Below are positions 20,624-29,761 of a stretch of DNA of 64,000 bases, piece by piece. The stretch spans positions 34,392-98,391 of the forward strand of contig JANQGH010000005.1 of the NCBI GenBank assembly GCA_028277405.1, read 5' to 3'. The notes beneath the pieces are model-generated. The model had not been told where the DNA came from and did no database searches. It was given only the letters and a program-made list of their open reading frames with translations. The position numbers and the translations under genes were made by a program. The stretch comes from Alphaproteobacteria bacterium (GTDB lineage Bacteria; Pseudomonadota; Alphaproteobacteria; DSM-16000; Inquilinaceae). Position 1 is the first letter of the stretch. Each line of letters begins with the position of its first letter.

Positions 20624-21628
20624 ATGGACATATTGCTGAATGGCCTGAAGGCGGCCGCCGAACCGACGCGTTTGCGCATCATGGCCCTGTGTGCCGATGG
20701 CGAACTGACGGTCAGCGAACTGACCCAGATCCTCGGCCAGAGCCAGCCGCGCGTCTCTCGCCATCTGAAGCTGCTGTGCGATGCGGGCCTGTTGGAGCGT
20801 CATCGCGAGGGCACCTCGGCCTATTTCCGGCTGGCCGATCGGGACCAGGGCGGGCGGCTTGCCGAAGCGCTGACCGCGCTGTTGCCGGCCGACGACAGCC
20901 AGGTTCTTTCAGACCGGGTGCGACACGACGCGATCCGGCGCGCGCGGGCCGAACGGGCGGCGGCGTACTTCCGGGCAAACGCCGATCATTGGGATGAGCT
21001 GCGCCGCATGCATGTGGACGACGAGCGGGTGGAACGCGCCATGTGCGACGCCTTGCCGTCCGAACGGGTCGGCAACCTGGTCGATCTCGGCACCGGCACC
21101 GGCCGCATGCTGGCGATCACGGCGGACCGTGCCGACCGGGCGGTCGGCATCGACCAGTCCCGCGAAATGCTGGCCCTGGCCCGCGCCGGTTTGGACAGGG
21201 CCGGGCTGAGGCACTGCCAGGTGCGCCAGGGCGATGTTCTGGCGCTGCCCTTGGCGGCCGCCAGCGTGGACGTCGCGATCATGCACCAGGTTCTGCATTA
21301 CATCGACCGGCCCGCCGAGGCGCTGGCCGAGGCGGCCCGCGTCCTGAAGCCGGGCGGCCGGCTGCTGATTGCCGATTTCGCCCGCCATGATCTGGACGGT
21401 TTGCGCGAGGATCACGCCCATCGCTGGCTGGGGTTCGACCTTGCGGATATGAAACGATGGCTCGCCGAGGCCGGCTTCGACGCGGCCGATCCCCTGGCCC
21501 TGCCCGGCGACCGCTTGACCGTGCTGCTGTGGAACGCGAAACGCCGCCAAAGCGCGGAACTGAAGCCGTTGCCCCGCGTCACGGCAACGCCCGAACCCAA
21601 CCTGCGCGACAGCGGAGAGGTTGCCTGA
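20624..21628 (+). CDS. ArsR-type regulator fused to SAM methyltransferase (SahR-like)
   Basis: 334 residues from the ATG at 20624; the open frame upstream crosses the operator region and is not coding. Residues 1-90 are an ArsR winged HTH (LKAAAEPTRLRIMALCADGELTVSELTQILGQSQPRVSRHLKLL). Residues about 140-320 are a class I SAM-dependent methyltransferase with motif I LVDLGTGTGRMLAI, the acidic partner GIDQSREM and post-motif VLKPGGRLLIADFARHDL. It reads into metF with a 3-bp gap. Family knowledge: ArsR-family SahR proteins respond to S-adenosylhomocysteine and control metF/metH-type genes. I infer the methyltransferase domain is the SAM/SAH sensor here. Whether it also methylates something is unknown. 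Confidence 0.85.
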   Translation: MDILLNGLKAAAEPTRLRIMALCADGELTVSELTQILGQSQPRVSRHLKLLCDAGLLERHREGTSAYFRLADRDQGGRLAEALTALLPADDSQVLSDRVRHDAIRRARAERAAAYFRANADHWDELRRMHVDDERVERAMCDALPSERVGNLVDLGTGTGRMLAITADRADRAVGIDQSREMLALARAGLDRAGLRHCQVRQGDVLALPLAAASVDVAIMHQVLHYIDRPAEALAEAARVLKPGGRLLIADFARHDLDGLREDHAHRWLGFDLADMKRWLAEAGFDAADPLALPGDRLTVLLWNAKRRQSAELKPLPRVTATPEPNLRDSGEVA

Positions 21629-21631
21629 GCC

Positions 21632-22522
21632 ATGTCCAACGCCGTTGCTGCCACCAGCCGCGAACCGATCGTCAGCTTTGAGTTCTTTCCGCCCAAGACG
21701 CCGGGCATGGAGACCACCTTGGCGGCCACCCTGGAAAGGCTGGTGCCGTTGCACCCCGACTTCGTCTCCGTGACCTATGGCGCGGGCGGATCGACGCGGG
21801 AAAAGACGCTGGAAACGATCGAAGGGATCAAACGCGAAACCACGCTGCAGGTGGCGGGCCATCTGACCTGTGTCGGCGCGCCGCGTGACAGGATCGACGC
21901 GATCGCGCGCCGGTACTGGGACATGGGCGTGCGCCACGTGGTCGCCCTGCGCGGCGATTTGCCCGATACGGATGCCGCCTACCAGCCCCGACCCGACGGC
22001 TATGCCTACGCTGCCGATCTGGTCGCGGGCCTGAAGCGGGTCGCCGGTTTTGAGATCAGCGTCGCCGCCTATCCGGAGGTGCATCCGGCGGCGGTCAGCC
22101 CGGCGGCCGACCTGGAGAACCTGAAGCGCAAGGTGGATGCCGGGGCCGATCGGGCAATCACGCAGTTTTTCTTCAACAACACCGTCTTTCTGCGGTTTCG
22201 CGACCGGGTCGCGGCGGCCGGCATCGATGTACCCCTGGTGCCGGGCATCCTGCCGATCAGCAACTTCGCGCGCGCCAAGACCTTTGCCGAGATGTGCGGC
22301 GCCAGCGTTCCGGCCCGCATGCACGCGCTGTTCGACGGGCTTGACGACGATCCGGAGGCGCGCCAGCGCCAGGCCGTTGCGGTGGCCGCCGAACAGTGTT
22401 TGGACCTGCGGCGGCATGGCGTCGACGAGTTCCATTTTTACACGCTCAACCGCGCCGAACTGACCTTGGCAGTCTGCGCGGCGTTGGGCCTGCGCGCTAA
22501 AACAACGAACGTCGCCGCTTAA
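21632..22522 (+). CDS. metF: methylenetetrahydrofolate reductase [NAD(P)H]
   Basis: Cytoplasmic FAD enzyme that reduces 5,10-methylene-THF to 5-methyl-THF, the methyl donor for MetH. 296 residues, the bacterial length. A TIM barrel with the family motifs SFEFFPPKTPGMETTL (residue 16, containing the catalytic glutamate), VSVTYGAGGSTR, HLTCVGAPRDRI, VVALRGDLP and the ITQFFFNNTVF segment. It starts 3 bp after the regulator stop, with GAGAGG ahead, and is followed by metH after 39 bp, forming one methionine operon. Confidence 0.96.
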   Translation: MSNAVAATSREPIVSFEFFPPKTPGMETTLAATLERLVPLHPDFVSVTYGAGGSTREKTLETIEGIKRETTLQVAGHLTCVGAPRDRIDAIARRYWDMGVRHVVALRGDLPDTDAAYQPRPDGYAYAADLVAGLKRVAGFEISVAAYPEVHPAAVSPAADLENLKRKVDAGADRAITQFFFNNTVFLRFRDRVAAAGIDVPLVPGILPISNFARAKTFAEMCGASVPARMHALFDGLDDDPEARQRQAVAVAAEQCLDLRRHGVDEFHFYTLNRAELTLAVCAALGLRAKTTNVAA

Positions 22523-22561
22523 TCAGCGCCCGACCGCAAGACATTCCAGAGGACCCCCGCC

Positions 22562-25500
22562 TTGCCGCACATTCTTGATATCTTGAACGAACGCGTTCTC
22601 TTGAACGACGGCGCCATGGGCAGCCGCGTTCAGGCGATCGACCTGGATATCGATGCCGACTATCTGGGCCAGGAGAACTGCACCGAGATTCTGACCCGCT
22701 CGCGGCCCGATGTCGTGCGCGATATCCATCTCGGCTATCTGCGCGCCGGTGCGGATTGCGTCCAGACCAACACTTTCGGCGGCTCGCCGATCACGCTGGG
22801 TGAGTTCGGGTTGGCCGATGACGCCTTCGACCTCAACAAGCGCTCGGCGGAACTGGCGCGCGAGGTGCTGGAAATCCATGGGGCCGAGGTGAAGGACGGC
22901 CGCGACCGGTTCGTGCTCGGCTCGGTCGGGCCGGGTACCCGGCTGCCCAGCCTCGGCCACGTTGCCTATGACCCGCTGCAGGAGGCGCTAACCATCCAAT
23001 CGCGCGGGCTGATCGCCGGCGGCGTCGACGCCATACTGATCGAAACCTGCCAGGACCCCTTGCAGATCAAGGCGGCCATCAACGGCGCGAAGGCGGCGCG
23101 CGAGGAAGCGGCGACCGACACGCCGATCTTCGTGCAAGTGACCGTGGAGACGACGGGCACGCTGCTGGTCGGCGCCGACATCGCGGCAGCCGCCACCGTC
23201 ATTCACGCCATGGGGGCCGATCTCGTCGGCCTCAATTGCGCCACCGGCCCGCAGGAGATGGCTGAGCACATCAAGTGGCTGGCGGAAAACTGGCCGAAGC
23301 TGATCTCGGTCCAGCCCAACGCCGGCCTGCCGGAGCTGGTGGACGGGAAGACCCACTATCCGCTCGGGCCGCAGGAACTGGCCCAGTGGCTGGAACGGTA
23401 CCTGCGCGAGGACGGTCTGAACCTGATCGGCGGCTGCTGCGGCACCAATATCGAGCACATCCAGGCGCTGGACGGCATGCTGCGAAACCTGGCCGAGGAT
23501 GGCTATCGGCCCCGGCCGATCGCGCGATTGTCCGACTGGGTGCCGTCGCTGGCCTCGCTCTACAGCCAGGTGCCGCTGCGCCAGGAAAACGCCTATCTGT
23601 CGATCGGCGAACGCTGCAACGCCAACGGCTCGAAGAAGTTCCGCGAGCTGCAGGCCGCCGGCGATTGGGAGGCCTGCGTCGCCATCGGCAAGACCCAGGT
23701 GAAGGAAGGCAGCCATACGCTGGATGTCTGCACCGCCTATGTCGGCCGCGACGAGATCGCCGACATGACCGAGGTGCTGACCCGCCTGACCGGTGCGGTT
23801 ACCGCGCCGCTGGTCATCGATTCGACCGAATACCCGGTGCTGGAGGCGGGCCTGAAGCTCTATGGCGGCAAGGGGGTCATCAACTCGATCAACTTCGAGG
23901 ATGGTGAGGAGCCTGCGGCCGACAAGCTGAAGCTGGCCCGCAAGTACGGCGCCGCCGTCGTCGCCCTGACGATCGACGAAGAGGGCATGGCCAAGGATGC
24001 CGAGGGCAAGCTGCGCATCGCCCATCGGCTTTACGACTTCTCGGTCAATCAGCATGGGTTGCCGGCGCATGATCTGATGTTCGATCCGCTGACCTTCACC
24101 ATCTGCACCGGCAACGAGGACGATCGCCAGCTGGGCATCGCCACCCTCGACGCGATCGAGCGCATCGCCGAGGAATTGCCCGACTGTCAGATCATCTTGG
24201 GCCTGTCCAACATCTCCTTCGGGCTGAATCCGGCGGCCAGGCATGTCTTGAACTCGGTCTTCCTGGATCACGCCCTGAAGCGCGGCCTGACCGGTGCCAT
24301 CGTGCATCTGTCGAAAATCATGCCGCTGCACGCCATTCCTGCCGAAGAGGTGAAGGCGGCCGAAGACCTGATCTTCGACCGTCGGGCGGAGGGCTACGAT
24401 CCGCTGGAGGCCTTCATCGCCCTGTTCGAGGGCCGCCAGGGCCAGAAGGTGGAAAAGCGGCCGAAGGCGACCACGGTCGAGGAACGGCTGAAGGACCGTA
24501 TCGTCGATGGCGATCGCCAGGGCCTGACCGACGACCTCGACGTGGCGCTGAAGACCTACCCGCCGCTCGACATCATCAACAGCCATTTGCTGGACGGCAT
24601 GAAGGTGGTCGGCGATCTGTTCGGCGCCGGCAAGATGCAACTGCCCTTCGTCTTGAAATCCGCCGAGACCATGAAAACGGCCGTCGCCTATCTGGAACCG
24701 ATGATGGAGCGGGTCGAGGGGCAGGAGAAGGGCACGATCGTTCTGGCCACGGTGAAGGGCGACGTTCACGACATCGGCAAGAACCTGGTCGACATCATCC
24801 TGACCAACAACGGCTACAAGGTGGTCAATCTCGGCATCAAGCAGCCCATCGCCTCGATCATCAGCGCGGCGAAGGAACATGACGCCGACGCGGTCGGCAT
24901 GTCCGGCCTGCTGGTCAAATCGACCGTGGTGATGCGTGAAAACCTGCTCGAGATGACCCGCGAGGGCATGGATGTGCCCGTGCTGCTGGGCGGGGCGGCC
25001 CTGACGCGCGGCTATGTCGAACAGGATTGCCGGGCCGCCTATGGCGCCGGCCGGGTCGCCTACGCCCGCGACGCCTTCGATGGGCTGGATCTGATGGCCA
25101 AGGTCGCCGACGGCGCCTTCGACAGCCATATCGAGGCGCGCGAGAAAAAACGGCAAGGCAAACCGTCGAACCAGAACCGCAAGCTGGGAAGGGCGGTTCG
25201 GCCGGTGGTCGATGTCGACCTGGAGGCCGCGCGCGCCCGCCGCAAGCGCCTGACCGACGACGTGCCGGTGCCCTTGCCACCCTTCTGGGGTGCCCGCACG
25301 GTCGAACGGGTGCCGCTGAAGTCTCTGCTGCCGTTCTTGAACGAACGCATGCTCTATCAGCTGCAATGGGGCTATCGCAAAGACGGCAAGCGGCTGGGCG
25401 AGTATATGCGCTGGGCACGCTCGGAGTTGCGGCCGATCCTGACCGACCTGATCGACCGGTCGGAGGAGGAGAACATCCTGCAGCCGCGTGCCGTTTACGG

Positions 25501-26059
25501 CTATTGGCAATGCGCGGCGGAGGCCAACGACGTCATCCTGTTCGAAGAGAATGGCGGCACCGAGGTCGCCCGCTTCACCTTGCCGCGCCAGTCGAAAGCC
25601 GACGGTGAATGCATCGCCGATTTCTTCCGCGATGTCGATGACGAGGAGCGCGACGTCATCGGGTTGCAGGTCGTGACCATGGGCCAGCACGCCTCGGACG
25701 TGGCGCGCGACTGGTTTGCGGACAACAAGTATCAGGATTACCTCTACCTGCACGGCCTGTCGGTCGAAATGGCCGAGGCCATGGCTGAATATGTCCACAA
25801 GCGCATTCGCGCCGAGCTGGGCTTCGCCGCGGAGGACGATCGCGACATCGATCGCATGTTGAGCCAGGGCTATCACGGCAGCCGCTATTCCTTCGGCTAT
25901 CCGGCCTGCCCGAACCTGGAGGACCAGATCCCGCTGCTGGACTTGCTGAAGGCGGACCGAATCGGGGTGGAGATCAGCGACGAGTTCCAACTGCATCCCG
26001 AACAGTCGACCAGCGCCATCGTCGTGCACCATCCAAAGGCCAAATACTTCACGGTCTGA
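22562..26059 (+). CDS. metH: cobalamin-dependent methionine synthase
   Basis: Transfers the methyl group of 5-methyl-THF to homocysteine through cobalamin. 1165 residues, begins with TTG behind AGAGGA. All four modules are present. Homocysteine domain with zinc cysteines C226 (GLNCATG), C292 and C293 (GGCCGTN). Pterin-binding barrel (SIGERCNANGSKKFRE near 345). Cobalamin cap and Rossmann domain with the axial histidine H736 in the motif DVHDIGK. C-terminal SAM-binding reactivation domain (RAVYGYWQC, and RYSFGYPACPNLEDQ near the end). Length is close to the Escherichia coli enzyme. B12 supply genes are not in the window. Confidence 0.97.
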   Translation: MPHILDILNERVLLNDGAMGSRVQAIDLDIDADYLGQENCTEILTRSRPDVVRDIHLGYLRAGADCVQTNTFGGSPITLGEFGLADDAFDLNKRSAELAREVLEIHGAEVKDGRDRFVLGSVGPGTRLPSLGHVAYDPLQEALTIQSRGLIAGGVDAILIETCQDPLQIKAAINGAKAAREEAATDTPIFVQVTVETTGTLLVGADIAAAATVIHAMGADLVGLNCATGPQEMAEHIKWLAENWPKLISVQPNAGLPELVDGKTHYPLGPQELAQWLERYLREDGLNLIGGCCGTNIEHIQALDGMLRNLAEDGYRPRPIARLSDWVPSLASLYSQVPLRQENAYLSIGERCNANGSKKFRELQAAGDWEACVAIGKTQVKEGSHTLDVCTAYVGRDEIADMTEVLTRLTGAVTAPLVIDSTEYPVLEAGLKLYGGKGVINSINFEDGEEPAADKLKLARKYGAAVVALTIDEEGMAKDAEGKLRIAHRLYDFSVNQHGLPAHDLMFDPLTFTICTGNEDDRQLGIATLDAIERIAEELPDCQIILGLSNISFGLNPAARHVLNSVFLDHALKRGLTGAIVHLSKIMPLHAIPAEEVKAAEDLIFDRRAEGYDPLEAFIALFEGRQGQKVEKRPKATTVEERLKDRIVDGDRQGLTDDLDVALKTYPPLDIINSHLLDGMKVVGDLFGAGKMQLPFVLKSAETMKTAVAYLEPMMERVEGQEKGTIVLATVKGDVHDIGKNLVDIILTNNGYKVVNLGIKQPIASIISAAKEHDADAVGMSGLLVKSTVVMRENLLEMTREGMDVPVLLGGAALTRGYVEQDCRAAYGAGRVAYARDAFDGLDLMAKVADGAFDSHIEAREKKRQGKPSNQNRKLGRAVRPVVDVDLEAARARRKRLTDDVPVPLPPFWGARTVERVPLKSLLPFLNERMLYQLQWGYRKDGKRLGEYMRWARSELRPILTDLIDRSEEENILQPRAVYGYWQCAAEANDVILFEENGGTEVARFTLPRQSKADGECIADFFRDVDDEERDVIGLQVVTMGQHASDVARDWFADNKYQDYLYLHGLSVEMAEAMAEYVHKRIRAELGFAAEDDRDIDRMLSQGYHGSRYSFGYPACPNLEDQIPLLDLLKADRIGVEISDEFQLHPEQSTSAIVVHHPKAKYFTV

Positions 26060-26141
26060 AGGGGCTGGGCGCGGACAGCGGAGCAGCCATCACCGATTTG
26101 TCGCTTGGACAAGCCGGGTCGAGTGGCTTAAATCTTCGCCC

Positions 26142-26645
26142 ATGTACAGACTTGCCTCGATTGCCGGCGTCGTTCTCTTCGCCGGTCTGTCCATCAGCCC
26201 GCCGGCCTACGCCGATTGCACCGACCCAGCATCGCCGGAGGTGAACTGGCGCCGGTGTATCTTCGACGGCCAGGATTTCTCTGGCGTCGACTTGGCGCAG
26301 GCCCAGATGCGCGACGCCTCATTCCGGCGGGCGATCCTGGACGGCAGTGACCTTAGCGGGGTCGATGCGTTTCGTGCCCGGTTCATCAATGCCAGCATGA
26401 TCGACGTGATCTTGGACGGCGCTCGGCTGTTCGATGCCGACCTGACCGGGGCGGACCTGACCAATGCCTCGTTCGTGGGGGCGGACCTCGGTTCGGCGAA
26501 CATGGTCGGCGCAATCCTGGTCGGCGCGGATCTGACCGATGCCAATCTGGCGCGCACGGGCCTGCGCAATGTCGATCTGTCGGGCGCGACCTGGATCGAT
26601 GGCGAGCGGGTCTGTGCCGAGGGGTCGATCGGCCGCTGCAACTAG
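26142..26645 (+). CDS. exported pentapeptide-repeat protein
   Basis: 167 residues: a signal peptide (residues 1-24, ending PPAYA) and then a run of pentapeptide A(D/N)LXX-type repeats from about residue 45 to 155 (for example AIVLD-like turns GSDLSGVDAFRAR, GADLTNASFVGADLGSANMVGAILVGADLTDANLA). These fold as a right-handed quadrilateral beta-helix. Cysteines in ADCTDP, RRCIFD, ERVCAE and GRCN could pair outside the cytoplasm and cap the helix. Function is unknown. It is monocistronic by spacing (82 bp after metH, about 100 bp before the CLC gene). Confidence 0.75.
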   Translation: MYRLASIAGVVLFAGLSISPPAYADCTDPASPEVNWRRCIFDGQDFSGVDLAQAQMRDASFRRAILDGSDLSGVDAFRARFINASMIDVILDGARLFDADLTGADLTNASFVGADLGSANMVGAILVGADLTDANLARTGLRNVDLSGATWIDGERVCAEGSIGRCN

Positions 26646-26762
26646 GTCTTGTGCTGCTGCGCTCGTTTGCCACAGCGCGACGAAGGGCTGGTCAGCCCGC
26701 TGTTGAGGGCGTACACCTAACCCCTTGATTCGCCTCATCGCTGAGACGTGGCTGCGTATGTG

Positions 26763-28580
26763 ATGCTTCCTCGTCGCCCGGTCAGATACTTGCTCGTTCG
26801 CGTACGGCGATTCGTACGCAACGATCAGCTGATCCTGGCCCTGTTGGCGGTCGTGATCGGCACCGGTGCCGGCGTTGGCGAAATCGCCTTTCGCTATCTG
26901 CTGCAAGGCGTGCAGTTCGCCGCCTTCGGCTCCAGTGCGCAACGCATCCTGTTATGGGTCGAGACCTTGCCCTGGTGGCATATCGTGCTGGCGCCGACCC
27001 TGGGCGGTTTGGCGATCGGGCTGTTCATCCGCTACCTGATGCCGGGCGGCCGGCCCAGAGGCGTGGCCGACGTGATCGAGGCGGCGGCCTTGCGCGACGG
27101 CCGCATGTCGGTGCGTGCCGGCCTTGGTGCCGCGATCGTCAGCGCGGGCTCGCTGGGCGTCGGCGCCTCGACCGGCCGCGAGGGCCCCGTCGTCCATATC
27201 GGGGCCACGATCGGCGCCTGGCTGGCGAAGTATCTAGGCCTGTCCAGCCGCATGACGCGGACGCTCTTGGGCTGCGGCGTCGCGGCGGCGGTTGCCGCCA
27301 GCTTCAACGCGCCCATCGCCGGGGTGTTTTTCGCCCTGGAGGTCGTGATCGGCCATTACGGGCTGGGCGCCTTTGCCCCGGTGGTGCTCGCCTCCGTCAC
27401 GGGCACGATCATCAGCCGCCTGCATTATGGCGACTTCCCTGCCTTCGTCCTGCCGGCGGAGTTCTCCATCGAGTCGTTTTGGGAGTTTCCGGCCTTTGCC
27501 ATCCTGGGCATCGTTTCGGCCGTGGTCGCGGTGGCCTTCATGCGGGCCACGTTCGGTGTCGAGGATCTCGTCAAGCGTCTCGCCATTCCGCGGGTGATAA
27601 GCCCGGCGATTGGCGGCCTGATCGTCGGCGTCATCGCGATCTGGTTTCCTCAAGTGATCGGCGTCGGTTACGAGGCGACGGACCAGGCCCTGCGCGAGGC
27701 GCTGCCGATCTGGCTGCTGCTCGTCCTGATCGTTGCGAAGATCGTCGCGACCTCGGTCAGCCTGGGTTGCGGCTTTGGCGGCGGGGTGTTCAGCCCGTCG
27801 CTGTTTCTCGGCGCCATGACCGGCGGGGCGTTCGGCTACATCGCCTCGCTGCCGTTTCCGGAGCTGAGTTCGGGCGCCGGCGCCTACACCCTGGTCGGCA
27901 TGGGTGCCGTTGCGGGGGCGGTGCTGGGCGCGCCCATCTCGACCATCCTGATCATGTTCGAAATGACCTCAGACTACGGTCTGACGATCGCGATGATGGT
28001 CGCCGTCGTCATCGCCTCGGTTCTGACCGAACAGGTCGGCGGCCGCAGCTTTTTCCAAGCGCAGCTCGATCGACGCGGCATCAACATCAGCGGCGGTCGA
28101 GAGACCACCCTGCTGGCCGAGATCAAGGTCGGCGACCTGATGAAGCATGATTTCGCCCGGATCAGGCCGGAGGCCAGCTTCGAGGATCTGCGGGAGGAGT
28201 TTCATACCGCCCGCTATGGCGAAGTCTTTGTCATGGGCAGGCGGGGCGACCTGGTCGGCGTCGTAACGCTTGCCGATCTGGCGCATGCCGAACCCGCCGA
28301 CGGCAAGACGAACTGCTCTGCCGCTGACGCCTGCCGAGCCAACCAGCCGGTTCTGGCAGCGGGGGACGGTTTGGCAAAGGCCATGGATCTGATGGACAAG
28401 GCCGGCGAAAGCCACATTCCTGTGGTCGACGACCACGAGTCCCGCTGCGTGGTTGGGGTCGTACACGAACACGATATCATGCTCGCCTATCACCGCGCGC
28501 TGATGCGGGCGCGGGCGGAAGAACGCGGCGAACCGGATGACAAGCGTCGGGCCAAGAGGCGGGCCAAAAAGCAGGCTTGA
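26763..28580 (+). CDS. CLC-family anion channel/transporter with C-terminal CBS pair
   Basis: Inner-membrane CLC protein, about 605 residues from the ATG at 26763; GTG at 26748 is the alternative. The membrane domain shows the conserved ion-path loops GREGP (gating glutamate E140), GFGGGVFSP and GMGAVAGAVLGAP. From about residue 455 two CBS domains follow (VGDLMKHDFARIRPEASFEDL and the NQPVLAAGDGLAKAMDLMDKAGESHIPVVDD segment), which usually bind adenine nucleotides. By alignment with Escherichia coli ClC-ec1, three classical residues differ: the internal proton glutamate is V194, the central serine position is R99, and the central tyrosine is F431. The ion carried is therefore uncertain. The next gene begins past a 24-bp palindrome. 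Confidence 0.88.
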   Translation: MLPRRPVRYLLVRVRRFVRNDQLILALLAVVIGTGAGVGEIAFRYLLQGVQFAAFGSSAQRILLWVETLPWWHIVLAPTLGGLAIGLFIRYLMPGGRPRGVADVIEAAALRDGRMSVRAGLGAAIVSAGSLGVGASTGREGPVVHIGATIGAWLAKYLGLSSRMTRTLLGCGVAAAVAASFNAPIAGVFFALEVVIGHYGLGAFAPVVLASVTGTIISRLHYGDFPAFVLPAEFSIESFWEFPAFAILGIVSAVVAVAFMRATFGVEDLVKRLAIPRVISPAIGGLIVGVIAIWFPQVIGVGYEATDQALREALPIWLLLVLIVAKIVATSVSLGCGFGGGVFSPSLFLGAMTGGAFGYIASLPFPELSSGAGAYTLVGMGAVAGAVLGAPISTILIMFEMTSDYGLTIAMMVAVVIASVLTEQVGGRSFFQAQLDRRGINISGGRETTLLAEIKVGDLMKHDFARIRPEASFEDLREEFHTARYGEVFVMGRRGDLVGVVTLADLAHAEPADGKTNCSAADACRANQPVLAAGDGLAKAMDLMDKAGESHIPVVDDHESRCVVGVVHEHDIMLAYHRALMRARAEERGEPDDKRRAKRRAKKQA

Positions 28581-28590
28581 CGAACACTGA

Positions 28591-28623
28591 CGGATTTGGA
28601 ATAAATCCGATATCGGATTTATT
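28591..28623. repeat. perfect 24-bp palindrome with a third half-site
   Basis: Positions 28600-28611 (AATAAATCCGAT) are followed directly by their exact reverse complement (28612-28623, ATCGGATTTATT), a perfect 12+12 palindrome. A further half-site CGGATTT lies at 28591-28597, inverted relative to AAATCCG at 28603-28609. The block is AT-rich in GC-rich surroundings, starts 11 bp after the CLC stop and ends 13 bp before the GNAT start. It could be an operator for a dimeric repressor or a bidirectional terminator. Confidence 0.8.
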
Positions 28624-28636
28624 TGGCTGTTTTACC

Positions 28637-29713
28637 ATGGCGACGATTATGACCGTCCGCCTGGCGCGGCCCGCGGACGGGCCGGCGCTGAAGGCGCACT
28701 TGACCCGTGTGACCGAGTTTTCCATCCGCGAGCCGGATGAAAGCCCGGACTGGCTGGAGTCCCCCGAGGCGGACTTGGAACGCCTGCTCGGCGATGGCGA
28801 CCGCATCCATCTATTGTTGGCCAATGACGAGATCGTTGGCTCGATCGGCCTGTCGCGCGGCCGGCGCTATCGCGTGCGGTCCCTGGCGACGCTTGGCATC
28901 GGCATCGAGCAGGGTTTCAAGGGGCGCGGCTGGGGCGGCTGCTTGATGGATTTGGCCGAGGCCCAGGCGCGGGCGGACGGCATGCACAAGATCGAGCTGT
29001 TCGTTCGGCCCGACAACGATCACGCCTTGGCGCTCTATCGACGGCATGGCTATCATGAGGAAGGCCGTCTGGTCGGCAGCCAGCAGATCGATGGCCGGCC
29101 GGTGGACGACATCGTCATGGGCAAGCGGCTGCGCGCCTTGCCGCCGCCCGTCTGGTCCGATCCGGCGCTGTCGGACCGCAAGGAAGACGGCCAAGAGGCG
29201 TCGGCCGTCGTGCGGCGCCCGACGCCGGATGACGCCGCTTCGTTCCTCGAGTTTCGGCGCGCGCTCTGCCGCGAGACGCGGGGTCCGATGCTCGATCCCC
29301 GCGACACCCTGCCCGACGAGGGCGAAATGCGTGACCAGTTGGCCCGGCCGGAGAACCCCGGGCGCCTGTCGCTGGCCGCGTTCTGCGGCGACAAGATGGT
29401 GGCGGCCATCGGCGCCGAGGCCGGACCGTACCGCCGGCTCGCCCACGCCGCCTCGATGGGGATGGGCGTCTTGCGCCCCTGGTGGGGCAGCGGCGTCGCC
29501 GACCGGCTGATGGACGGGGTGGTCGATTGGGGCCAGCGGACCGGCAAGCGCCGGCTGGCCCTGGGCGTCTTTGCCCACAACGAGCGTGGCCGGGCGTTCT
29601 ACCGCCGTCACGGCTTCGTTGAGGAGGCGACCTCCGGCGCCCACGCCCTGATCGATGGCCGCCCGGCCGATCTCGTCCGCATGGCCAAGCCTTTGGGATC
29701 ATCCTTCGAATAG
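28637..29713 (+). CDS. tandem GNAT-domain N-acetyltransferase
   Basis: About 358 residues from the ATG at 28637 (ATG at 28649 is also possible); the frame is open back into the CLC gene but that part encodes the palindrome. Two complete GNAT acetyltransferase domains occur in series. The first has the acetyl-CoA loop in GIEQGFKGRGWGGCLMDLAEAQA and the late motif NDHALALYRRHGYHEEG. The second has LRPWWGSGVADRLMDGVVDW and NERGRAFYRRHGFVEEA. The strong similarity of the two halves suggests an internal duplication. No clear Shine-Dalgarno site precedes it. The substrate is unknown; by context it may be regulated through the adjacent palindrome. Confidence 0.8.
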   Translation: MATIMTVRLARPADGPALKAHLTRVTEFSIREPDESPDWLESPEADLERLLGDGDRIHLLLANDEIVGSIGLSRGRRYRVRSLATLGIGIEQGFKGRGWGGCLMDLAEAQARADGMHKIELFVRPDNDHALALYRRHGYHEEGRLVGSQQIDGRPVDDIVMGKRLRALPPPVWSDPALSDRKEDGQEASAVVRRPTPDDAASFLEFRRALCRETRGPMLDPRDTLPDEGEMRDQLARPENPGRLSLAAFCGDKMVAAIGAEAGPYRRLAHAASMGMGVLRPWWGSGVADRLMDGVVDWGQRTGKRRLALGVFAHNERGRAFYRRHGFVEEATSGAHALIDGRPADLVRMAKPLGSSFE

Positions 29714-29761
29714 CCGGGCATAACCGCTTCGGCGGCGGCCGGCGCGTGCTATATCAGGGGC

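Noticed and set aside
22988..26032. Very long minus-strand open frame opposite metH
   Set aside because: Shadow frame of a GC-rich gene; metH on the plus strand carries all catalytic motifs, while the antisense product is His/Arg/Gln-rich without family signs.
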